Assembly (NCBI GenBank): GCA_943842625.1
Contig: CALTCK010000009.1
Span: 124,001-188,000 of the forward strand
Source: an uncultured Flavobacteriaceae bacterium
Lineage (GTDB): Bacteria; Bacteroidota; Bacteroidia; Flavobacteriales; Flavobacteriaceae
Length of the DNA: 64,000 nucleotides
Direction of reading: 5' to 3'
In this document: positions 29,407-37,314 of the stretch, in pieces
How the letters are laid out: each line of letters opens with the position of its first letter
How positions within the stretch are numbered: the stretch's first letter is position 1
Program-made: the position numbers and the translations under genes
The notes under the pieces: generated by a model
Database searches by the model: none
Seen by the model: only the letters and a program-made list of their open reading frames with translations
What the model was told of the DNA's origin: nothing

Positions 29407-31326
29407 TTATTCCACTACTTCCAATTGTAGTTCATTGTTATATTTCATGATATAAAAAACTTGATTTTTGTAACCTTTTTTTGGGTCAAAAATATATTGA
29501 AATTTATTTTCAACATACTCCGTGTAAATATCAGTCGCAAGCGCTTCTTCAAAAACTTCTGCATTAGCTAATCTTAAAAGTATATCGTAAGTTACATCAA
29601 AACCTCTGATAGCATATTTATTTGGCATTACACCATATTTATATTTATAACTCACTAAAAAGGGAGTTAACATTTCATAATTATAATGTTTATTTACCGA
29701 GGGATATGTGAAATTTAAATTTGCCAAATGTATGTTCGAAACATCGTTATAATCAAAAGCTCGGGATTTATTTACTGCAAATAATCTTAATCGATTGTTA
29801 CCTACTTTATTACCTAATGAATCCAATATTACCTTTGGAATTCCATTTAAAAGTCCGACTACATTGCTTACTAAAATTGGATTATTTGAATGTAATATTA
29901 CCCAATTATGTTTGGTTGTATCGATTTGCTTCTCGATATTCTCTAAATATAAATAATTGCCCTCATCTGGTACTATTGTTTTTGATTTTGGTAATGTAGA
30001 CATAATTACACCTTTACTTTTTGTCCACTCTTTTCCGGTAATAACAATGGTATTGATGGTATCTTTTCTTTTTGAAATGTAAGATAACATCGCTTTTTCC
30101 ATTGACTCATTGGAGGGTAAAGTTTGGTGTAAGTTGGGGTATTCTTTCAACTTTACTTTAGTCAATGGTGAAAATACAGGGATATTATTTGATTGTAAAT
30201 CTGCAGCCGCTTTTTCAATACTTTTACTTAGTAAAGGACCAATAACTGCATCGGTATCATTAAAATTATAACTACTTATAATTTGTTCAACTTTAGTTAC
30301 TTTACTCTCTGTATCAAAAACGGTTATTTCTGTAGAGACTCCTTTATCTTTCATAAATTCTGCAGCCATTAACACACCGCTATAAAAATCAATCGCAACC
30401 CCAAGTGTCACATCTTTTTTCAAAAGTTCAATATTTGCATTTATTGAATCTAAATCGATGCGGTTATAGTCAAATGGCAGCATTACTGCTATCTTCTTTT
30501 TTCTTTTATTAACTATATACTTACTTAAATCTATTGATTCTTTTTTGTTCTCCTCTTCTGACTTTAAGAGTTTAGGTATCTTTAAAATCATTCCTTCTTT
30601 TAAACCTTCAACTGCAGAGGGATTTAATGATATTATTTCATCACGGTCAAGTCCAAGTTTTATTTTCAATCTAAAGAAACCCTCTTTTGGTAAAACTTCA
30701 TACAATTCAAATTTATTCTCATCAACAACCGTTGATTCAGCTAAAACAATAGTTTTTGGAACATTTATTTTATCTCCAACATTGAGACTTTCACCCATCG
30801 TTGGATTTAGATATTCTAATTCAGTGATGGTGATTTTGTATTGTCTAGCAATGCCAAATTTGGTCTCTCTTGGCAAAACCCTATGTATTGTTATATTATT
30901 ATTAGATGTATTAGACGAAGATGTATTTTTATTTACCATTGTTGTTTTTATCAATGGAATTTTAATTCGTTCGCCTTTATTTAGATCACGATTATGTAAA
31001 TCCTTGTTGTAGTTTTTTAATAAACTCTGAGGTATATTAAATTTTAAAGCGATACTATTTATACTTTCTTTTCTTTTTACACGATAAACTTTAAGATTTA
31101 GAGATACTTCTTCCCCATTTAATGGTAAAATCAAAATCAACCCTGTTTTGATGACATGCTTTACATCTGGATTTAATATATAAATTGTTTCCTCAGAAAT
31201 CATATACATTTTAGAAATACTATAAACGGTTTCTCCACTTTTAACAGTATGATTTTGATAATTATTTTGTGCACACAACAAATTTGTGCAAAAAATAAGA
31301 AACAGTATTAAAATTATTTTTTTCAT
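29407..31326 (-). CDS. LysM-repeat protein fused to a type 1 periplasmic-binding-protein-like domain
   Basis: Start placed at the ATG at 31326 (MKKIILILFLIFCTNLLCAQ), which gives a clean signal peptide; an ATG 69 bases upstream adds a non-signal leader. 639 residues. Four LysM-like units fill the first half: YQNHTVKSGETVYSISKMYM, VYRVKRKESINSIALKFNI, IHRVLPRETKFGIARQYKI and LYEVLPKEGFFRLKIKLGL. From about residue 285 the sequence (IAVMLPFDYNRIDLDS, GVAIDFYSGVLMAAEFMKDK, AVIGPLLSKSIEKAAADLQS, NIPVFSPLTKV) is an ABC-type amino-acid receptor fold. Likely anchored on peptidoglycan in the periplasm. The ligand is unknown. Confidence 0.88.
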   Translation of the reverse strand: MKKIILILFLIFCTNLLCAQNNYQNHTVKSGETVYSISKMYMISEETIYILNPDVKHVIKTGLILILPLNGEEVSLNLKVYRVKRKESINSIALKFNIPQSLLKNYNKDLHNRDLNKGERIKIPLIKTTMVNKNTSSSNTSNNNITIHRVLPRETKFGIARQYKITITELEYLNPTMGESLNVGDKINVPKTIVLAESTVVDENKFELYEVLPKEGFFRLKIKLGLDRDEIISLNPSAVEGLKEGMILKIPKLLKSEEENKKESIDLSKYIVNKRKKKIAVMLPFDYNRIDLDSINANIELLKKDVTLGVAIDFYSGVLMAAEFMKDKGVSTEITVFDTESKVTKVEQIISSYNFNDTDAVIGPLLSKSIEKAAADLQSNNIPVFSPLTKVKLKEYPNLHQTLPSNESMEKAMLSYISKRKDTINTIVITGKEWTKSKGVIMSTLPKSKTIVPDEGNYLYLENIEKQIDTTKHNWVILHSNNPILVSNVVGLLNGIPKVILDSLGNKVGNNRLRLFAVNKSRAFDYNDVSNIHLANLNFTYPSVNKHYNYEMLTPFLVSYKYKYGVMPNKYAIRGFDVTYDILLRLANAEVFEEALATDIYTEYVENKFQYIFDPKKGYKNQVFYIMKYNNELQLEVVE

Positions 31327-31385
31327 GAGTAAATGATTTTGGAATATTTTTGTATCAATCAAAAATGATTCCTTTTTTAATGGAT

Positions 31386-32918
31386 CTATTCCCATTCAAT
31401 GGTTGCCGGAGGTTTTGAACTTATATCGTAAACTACTCTATTAACACCTTTCACTCTATTTATTATCAAATTTGATGTTTCTTGTAAAAACTTATAGGGT
31501 AAATTTACCCAATCTGCAGTCATACCATCTGTTGACTCAACTGCTCTCAAGGCTACTACTTTTTCGTAAGTTCTTTCATCTCCCATTACACCAACACTGT
31601 TGACTGGCAATAACATTGCACCAGCTTGCCAAACTTGATTGTATAAATTCCATTTTTTTAAACCATCGATGAAAATCGCATCTACTTCCTGTAATACTTT
31701 TACCTTTTCTGCAGTAATAGCTCCTAAAATACGAATTCCTAATCCTGGTCCTGGAAAAGGATGTCTACCTAACAAATCAGTGGCAATTCCCATTTGGGCT
31801 CCTACTCTTCTTACTTCATCTTTAAATATCATTCTAAGCGGCTCCACTACTTTTAATTTCATAAAATCTGGTAAACCTCCAACATTGTGGTGCGATTTAA
31901 TAGTTGCCGAGGGTCCACCTGTTGCAGAAACGCTTTCAATTACATCAGGATAAATAGTCCCTTGTGCTAACCAATGAACATCTTCAACAAGATGAGCTTC
32001 GTCATCAAAAACTTCGATAAAAACCCTTCCAATTGCTTTTCTTTTGAGCTCTGGATCAACAATTCCTTTTAAAGCATCTAAAAAACGATTTGAAGAATCG
32101 ACTCCTTTTACGTTTAACCCCATATCCTCGTATTGATCTAACACATTTTGAAATTCATTTTTACGAAGCAATCCATTATTAACGAAAATACAATACAAAT
32201 TTTTACCTATGGCCTTGTGTAATAAAACTGCTGCTACAGTAGAATCGACACCCCCACTTAAACCCAGAATAACTTTGTCGTTCCCTAATTTTTCTTTTAA
32301 TTCAGCCACGGTAGTGTCAACAAAAGCAGCAGGTGTCCAAGTTTGTTCAATTTTTGCAATTTTAACTAAAAAATTTTCTAGCATATTTTTACCATAAGTG
32401 GTATGGTATACTTCAGGATGAAATTGAATAGCATAGGTATCTTCGCCTTGTATTCGATAAGCAGCATTAGTAACATCTTTGGTACTCGCAAGCCTGACTC
32501 CATTTTCAGGAAGTTTTGTTATGGTATCACTATGACTCATCCATACTTGACTACCATTTTCTATGCCTTCGAATAAAAGTTCATTTTCTGATATTTCAGA
32601 GAGATTAGCACGGCCGTATTCTCTAATATTTGATGGCTCGACTTTTCCACCATAATGATGAGAAAGATACTGGGCACCATAACAGACCCCTAACAATGGT
32701 TTCTTTGTTTTTATTTTAGAGAGATCAGGATGCGGAGCATCTTCTGCTCTTACTGAAAAAGGACTCCCCGATAAAATCACAGCCTTGTAGTTATCTATAT
32801 TTTTGATTGATTTATTAAAAGGATGGATTTCACAGTAAATATTTAATTCTCTTACACGTCTTGCTATGAGTTGTGTATACTGTGATCCAAAATCTAAGAT
32901 GAGGACGTTATTTTGCAT
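31386..32918 (-). CDS. guaA: GMP synthase (glutamine-hydrolysing)
   Basis: Aminates XMP to GMP. Start set at the ATG at 32918 ([20 protein letters not shown]), the conserved opening; the in-frame TTG six bases upstream is not needed. 510 residues. Amidotransferase domain with nucleophile Cys79 ([11 protein letters not shown]) and triad [12 protein letters not shown]-loop [18 protein letters not shown]-terminal dimerisation domain ending [11 protein letters not shown] -7 box lies only 3 bases before the ATG, which would give a leaderless message. LysM and DUF3820 genes follow on the same strand. Confidence 0.98.
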   Translation of the reverse strand: MQNNVLILDFGSQYTQLIARRVRELNIYCEIHPFNKSIKNIDNYKAVILSGSPFSVRAEDAPHPDLSKIKTKKPLLGVCYGAQYLSHHYGGKVEPSNIREYGRANLSEISENELLFEGIENGSQVWMSHSDTITKLPENGVRLASTKDVTNAAYRIQGEDTYAIQFHPEVYHTTYGKNMLENFLVKIAKIEQTWTPAAFVDTTVAELKEKLGNDKVILGLSGGVDSTVAAVLLHKAIGKNLYCIFVNNGLLRKNEFQNVLDQYEDMGLNVKGVDSSNRFLDALKGIVDPELKRKAIGRVFIEVFDDEAHLVEDVHWLAQGTIYPDVIESVSATGGPSATIKSHHNVGGLPDFMKLKVVEPLRMIFKDEVRRVGAQMGIATDLLGRHPFPGPGLGIRILGAITAEKVKVLQEVDAIFIDGLKKWNLYNQVWQAGAMLLPVNSVGVMGDERTYEKVVALRAVESTDGMTADWVNLPYKFLQETSNLIINRVKGVNRVVYDISSKPPATIEWE

Positions 32919-32921
32919 GTG

Positions 32922-32929
32922 CAAAAATA
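32922..32929 (-). promoter_or_regulatory. -7 element (TATTTTTG) abutting the guaA start codon
   Basis: The minus strand reads TATTTTTG, then CAC, then the guaA ATG. With transcription starting the usual 5-8 bases after the box, the message would begin at or beside the ATG. The 238-bp gap to the plus-strand HMG-CoA synthase gene holds a second possible box (TAGATTTG, 33013-33020, plus strand), 137 bases from that gene, but nothing firmer. Confidence 0.5.
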
Positions 32930-33156
32930 GGCTAAAAAATTATTTCACTAAACTATTTGATTAATTTTAGTTAAACATCTTATAAAAAATATGTTAATTT
33001 ATAAGTTTAGTTTAGATTTGTTTTATAGGAATTAAGATTCTATCGACAGGTTTATAAATAAATGCCTAATTGATAAAAAAATCATTTAAAAATAATGCAC
33101 ACAAATTCTGATAACTTCTTTTAGTCTCAGTTTTAACCACTAATTATCCTCTAAAT

Positions 33157-34530
33157 ATGAAAATTGGAATTGATGCAATTGATTATTACGTACCACCAAT
33201 TGCTCTAAAAATAAAAGATCTTGCAGAAGCAAGAAACATTCCTCCTGCTAAATTAGAAAAAGGCTTAGGTTTAAAAACAATGGCTCTAATAGATACTGAT
33301 GAAGATGTCGCTTCTATGGCTGCTAATGCTTTATTAAATTTAATAATCAACAATAAGATCGACCCTACAACTATTGGACGTATATATTTAGGTACTGAAA
33401 GTGCTCTTGATGCTTCAAAACCGACAGCTACATATGCAGTTGGTACTGTAGAAAATGTTTTAAAATCTAAATATGGTATTCGTTGTTTTAAAAATTGTGA
33501 TGTAGTAGATTTAACATTTGCTTGTATAGGTGCAATTGACGCTATGGAGAATTGTATGGATTGGGTCAGAGCATTTCCAGATAGAAAAGCTATTGTAATT
33601 GCATCTGATGTGGCAAAATACGAATTAAAATCTTCGGGTGAATACACTCAAGGAGCAGGAGCAGTCGCTATTTTAATTGCAAATAATCCAGCTATACTAG
33701 AGCTAAATCAAACAATTGGCGTGGGCATGGAGCATGTAGGTGATTTTTTTAAACCTAGGAAAACTATCACCAATAAAGACTTAAAAAACACATCGATTCA
33801 AGAAATAACGAAATCCTCTAAAGAGAAAATAGAACTCTATGTGGAAGAACCTGTTTTTGACGGTTATTATTCAAACACTTGTTATCAAAACAGAATTTCT
33901 GAAGCATTAGAACACTTTAATAAACAGAAAGAAACTGATTTTTTAAATGACTGGGACCATTTAATTTTTCATTTACCTTATGCATTTCAAGGAAGAAGAA
34001 TGATGCTAGACATCTGGCTGGATTGGATAAATGAAAAAGATTTGATGGAAAATTTAGAAAAAGAAATTGGAAAACTAGTAGATATTAAGGATATTAAAGT
34101 ATGGAAAAAAGCAGCTTCAAAATCATCATTTTACCAAAATTTTGTTCGTCAAAAAATTGAAGCAGGTGAAAAAGCTTCTATGCAAATTGGAAACATGTAT
34201 ACAGCTTCAGTTTTTATGTCATTTTTAAGTTTTCTTACTGTCGCAAAGGTTAACCAAAAAGAATTAGTTAACAACGTTGTGGGTTTTTTAAGTTATGGAA
34301 GTGGCTCAAAATCAAAAATATTAGAGGGGAAGGTGGTGGATACTTGGAGAGAAAAAATAAATCACTTAAATATATTTGAATCTCTGGATAATAGAAGTTT
34401 TATAGACTTTAAAACCTATGAAAAATTACACAACAATAGTCTAGACAAAGTGATCATTAAGAAGAATAGCATGGTTCTTAAAGAAATTAGTAACCAAGAA
34501 AATATGCAAGGTTTTAGATACTATTCATGA
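33157..34530 (+). CDS. mvaS: Hydroxymethylglutaryl-CoA synthase family protein
   Basis: Condenses acetyl-CoA with acetoacetyl-CoA to HMG-CoA, first committed step of the mevalonate pathway. Thiolase-fold protein of 457 residues with the catalytic triad visible: Glu81 (YLGTESALDASKP), Cys123 (DLTFACIGAI) and His272 (LIFHLPYAFQGRRM). YGSGSKSKILEGKVV near the end is the C-terminal substrate loop. No other mevalonate genes lie next to it. A 40-bp palindrome and a DUF1295 gene follow. Confidence 0.92.
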   Translation: MKIGIDAIDYYVPPIALKIKDLAEARNIPPAKLEKGLGLKTMALIDTDEDVASMAANALLNLIINNKIDPTTIGRIYLGTESALDASKPTATYAVGTVENVLKSKYGIRCFKNCDVVDLTFACIGAIDAMENCMDWVRAFPDRKAIVIASDVAKYELKSSGEYTQGAGAVAILIANNPAILELNQTIGVGMEHVGDFFKPRKTITNKDLKNTSIQEITKSSKEKIELYVEEPVFDGYYSNTCYQNRISEALEHFNKQKETDFLNDWDHLIFHLPYAFQGRRMMLDIWLDWINEKDLMENLEKEIGKLVDIKDIKVWKKAASKSSFYQNFVRQKIEAGEKASMQIGNMYTASVFMSFLSFLTVAKVNQKELVNNVVGFLSYGSGSKSKILEGKVVDTWREKINHLNIFESLDNRSFIDFKTYEKLHNNSLDKVIIKKNSMVLKEISNQENMQGFRYYS

Positions 34531-34538
34531 CTATTTAA

Positions 34539-34578
34539 GTAAAAATAATTATTTATTTAAATAAATAATTATTTTTAC
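34539..34578. repeat. Perfect 40-bp palindrome between the HMG-CoA synthase and DUF1295 genes
   Basis: Bases 34539-34578 read the same on both strands: GTAAAAATAATTATTTATTT followed by its exact reverse complement, with the centre at the AAA/TTT junction. It begins 8 bases after the HMG-CoA synthase stop and ends 23 bases before the next ATG. In RNA it could form a long A-U hairpin; in DNA a dyad operator or cruciform. It has no GC-rich stem, unlike the other terminators in the window. Confidence 0.85.
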
Positions 34579-34601
34579 AAAAACACTAATCTATAAATCT
34601 C

Positions 34602-35531
34602 ATGTGGAAAACAGTATTATTTTTAATGTTCACGCTCATACTCGTTCCAATTGTAACATTTAATTTTGATGTAGCCTTAACGAATCTTCAATATGAAACT
34701 CTTAATACTTTATTATGGGTTTATGCAATTGCGGCTGGTCTTTGTTTTGCCGTTAGTACAATTACTAACAACTACAGTCAAGTGGATAAAGTTTGGAGTA
34801 TCATTCCAGCGCCCTACGCATGGATCATTGCTTATCAATCAGGTTTCGAAGCTCGAATTGTTTTAATGGCTTGCCTTGTTACTTTTTGGGCAATAAGGTT
34901 GTCATATAATTTTGCGAGAAGAGGTGGTTATTCCTGGAAATTTTGGACAGGTGTAGAAGATTATCGTTGGCCGATATTACGTGCAAAACCAGAATTTCAA
35001 GCACCTTGGAAATGGGTATCTTTTAACTTTTTCTTCATTTCCGGTTATCAGATGGGATTAATTTTATTATTTACTTTACCAGCACTTAAAGCTATGGAAA
35101 GTAATGTCCCTTTAGGAATTTATGATTATTCTCTTGCTATCATTTTCATAGCTTTTGTAATTATGGAATATATTGCAGATAATCAACAATATCAATATCA
35201 AGAAGAAAAATATCGCCAAATTAAAGAAGGAGATGTAGATGCCTTTCATAAAGTTGGCTTCACTCATACGGGGCTTTGGGCCTATATGAGGCATCCTAAT
35301 TATACTGCTGAACAAAGCGTTTGGATTGTTTTCTACTTATTTTCTATAATAGCCACCAATATATGGTTGAACTGGTCGATCGCGGGTGCCTTACTATTGG
35401 TCCTTTTATTCAAAGGTAGTTCTGATTTTAGTGAAGAGGAAACCTCAAAAAAATATCCTCTTTATAAAAAATATTTAAAAGAAGTCGGACGATTTTTGCC
35501 CCTAAAGAAAAAATTTAAAACTAATAATTAA
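34602..35531 (+). CDS. DUF1295 membrane protein (steroid 5-alpha-reductase / isoprenylcysteine methyltransferase-like)
   Basis: Inner-membrane protein of 309 residues with about seven hydrophobic segments. Family marks are VDKVWSIIPAPYAWI, FWAIRLSYNFARRGGYSWKFW, QYQYQEEKY and the C-terminal cofactor motif GLWAYMRHPNYTAEQSVW with HPNY. Members are thought to be NADPH-dependent reductases or methyltransferases acting on lipids, but no bacterial substrate is firm. Same strand as HMG-CoA synthase, 71 bases after it, with the palindrome between them. Confidence 0.85.
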   Translation: MWKTVLFLMFTLILVPIVTFNFDVALTNLQYETLNTLLWVYAIAAGLCFAVSTITNNYSQVDKVWSIIPAPYAWIIAYQSGFEARIVLMACLVTFWAIRLSYNFARRGGYSWKFWTGVEDYRWPILRAKPEFQAPWKWVSFNFFFISGYQMGLILLFTLPALKAMESNVPLGIYDYSLAIIFIAFVIMEYIADNQQYQYQEEKYRQIKEGDVDAFHKVGFTHTGLWAYMRHPNYTAEQSVWIVFYLFSIIATNIWLNWSIAGALLLVLLFKGSSDFSEEETSKKYPLYKKYLKEVGRFLPLKKKFKTNN

Positions 35532-35583
35532 GTAATTCACTTCAAAAATAATTTCCAAATTTTTTTAGAGTTTAAAGATATAT

Positions 35584-37179
35584 TTACAATTCCAAAATTG
35601 TGAATTTATGGCAAAGCGGATCTATTTCTTTTTTTAAATGGTTAATAAGATTTTCTCCATAATCCAGATAAAATTCAGAGAAATTTATCGTTCGCTCTTG
35701 TAATTTTTGTTCGGGAAATAAATATTCTTGAATAGTTATTAAACGCCCTATTTCGTCTTTAAATTTTCTTTTTTCTGCTTTTAACAATCGTTTTTCTAAC
35801 TTATCTAAACCATTTAGCTGTTTTTTTTCTTGTGCTTTAACAGCTCCTAAAAAAGAAATATCGGTTTTCTTAACAAGCTCATACAGATCTTTAAACTGCT
35901 GTTGTAGATAATTTCGCTGGGGTATAAAGTTTATGTTAATCGCAGATAAATCTTGAGCATGTTTTTTTTCTAAATCGCAAGTATCTAAAAATAAATTATC
36001 GACAGATTCATTTAGTTTTTCTAATTTCTTAGAAATTTTTTGAGGCACTAATAAAAGTGAGTTTCGCAATAACAAAATAGGGAAAGTCACTTCCGCACTT
36101 TTAAAATAATCTTTTAATTGAAACCAATAAGCCAACTCTCCTCCTCCTCCTACATAACAGAGGTTGGGCAATACTACTTCTTGATACAAAGGTCTTAATA
36201 AAGCATTGGGTGAAAAACGTTCTGGATTATTATTTAATTCTACTAAAATTTCATCTTTACTAAAAACAAGTGTAGTATTATTAATTTTATAAACACCCTG
36301 GTCTTCAACAATTCGTTCTCGAATTCCTTTAATGATATAAAATAGATTAATCTTTCTAGGGTGAACCTGTTTTTTATAGTCATTGGCTTCTAGTCGATTT
36401 GTCGTTTCATTTATAATTGAAAACGATTTATTATCTAATAATTCTTTATGAGCAAAAGGAGTAAATTCTTCTTTAAGCTCTCGATGATTACCATCCATAA
36501 TAACTAGTCCATATTCTGCGAATAATTCATTTGTTATATAGCGAGTTGCATCACTTAAGTTATCATGATTTAAATAAGATTTTGAAAATAAATCAATTAG
36601 TTTTTTGGCATTCTCACTTGTCCCAAATTTAGATTTTAGAGATTCTAATATCGTATTTAAACCACAGGTATCCAATTCTCCTACAGCTCCTCCACTTTCA
36701 CGAATCCAATCTATTTTGTTTCCAAAGAAGTTGAAGTAATTAATTTCGTCAAAGTCATGATCTTCAGTGGCCATCCAATATATAGGAACAAAATGCTGCT
36801 TACTATATTTTTTATTCAAATCCTCCGATAAATTGACTACCGAGATTATTTTATACAAGAAATATATGGGTCCCGTAAACAAATTGAGTTGATGACCTGT
36901 AGTAACGGTAAATGTATTATCATTTATAAGTAAATCAATATTTTGCTGTGTCAATTTAGACACCTCAAAACCTTCGTACTGTTTAGTTAAACTGGCTACT
37001 AAAACTTCTCTTTTCTTTTTAGAAAAGAAATCTTTTTTTTCATAAAACTGCTCTTCGAAATTTTCTATCCTAGGGAAACGGTTAAAAAAGGGCTGTAAGA
37101 TTTCTTTTTCAGCTAAATAATCATTGATTAATGCTGAAAAAAAACCTGTTTTTTTGTAAGAAATATGTTTTAGCGCCAT
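35584..37179 (-). CDS. bshC: Bacillithiol biosynthesis cysteine-adding enzyme BshC
   Basis: Ligates cysteine to GlcN-malate, the last step of bacillithiol synthesis. 531 residues, normal for the family. Marks are FTVTTGHQLNLFTGPIYFLY, FVPIYWMATEDHDFDEINYF, EEFTPFAHKELLD, LRPLYQEVVLPNLCYVGGGG and ELAYWFQLKDYF. A coiled-coil region follows at about residues 380-470. The other bacillithiol genes (bshA, bshB) are not in the window. Convergent with the DUF1295 gene across 52 bases that contain no clear terminator. Confidence 0.95.
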   Translation of the reverse strand: MALKHISYKKTGFFSALINDYLAEKEILQPFFNRFPRIENFEEQFYEKKDFFSKKKREVLVASLTKQYEGFEVSKLTQQNIDLLINDNTFTVTTGHQLNLFTGPIYFLYKIISVVNLSEDLNKKYSKQHFVPIYWMATEDHDFDEINYFNFFGNKIDWIRESGGAVGELDTCGLNTILESLKSKFGTSENAKKLIDLFSKSYLNHDNLSDATRYITNELFAEYGLVIMDGNHRELKEEFTPFAHKELLDNKSFSIINETTNRLEANDYKKQVHPRKINLFYIIKGIRERIVEDQGVYKINNTTLVFSKDEILVELNNNPERFSPNALLRPLYQEVVLPNLCYVGGGGELAYWFQLKDYFKSAEVTFPILLLRNSLLLVPQKISKKLEKLNESVDNLFLDTCDLEKKHAQDLSAININFIPQRNYLQQQFKDLYELVKKTDISFLGAVKAQEKKQLNGLDKLEKRLLKAEKRKFKDEIGRLITIQEYLFPEQKLQERTINFSEFYLDYGENLINHLKKEIDPLCHKFTILEL

Positions 37180-37314
37180 AAATTGGATTACGATATAATT
37201 CGTAAAAATACAAAATCCTTAATTGTACATTAGAAATAGAATGTTAATTAAAATTATATGGGTCGAAATCTAAAACATTTTTTAAATTGCAAGCACTTTA
37301 TAAAAAAATTAATT

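Noticed and set aside
33013-33020. TAGATTTG as the promoter of the HMG-CoA synthase gene
   Set aside because: It fits the -7 consensus but lies 137 bases from the ATG with no -33 partner; too weak to list as a feature.
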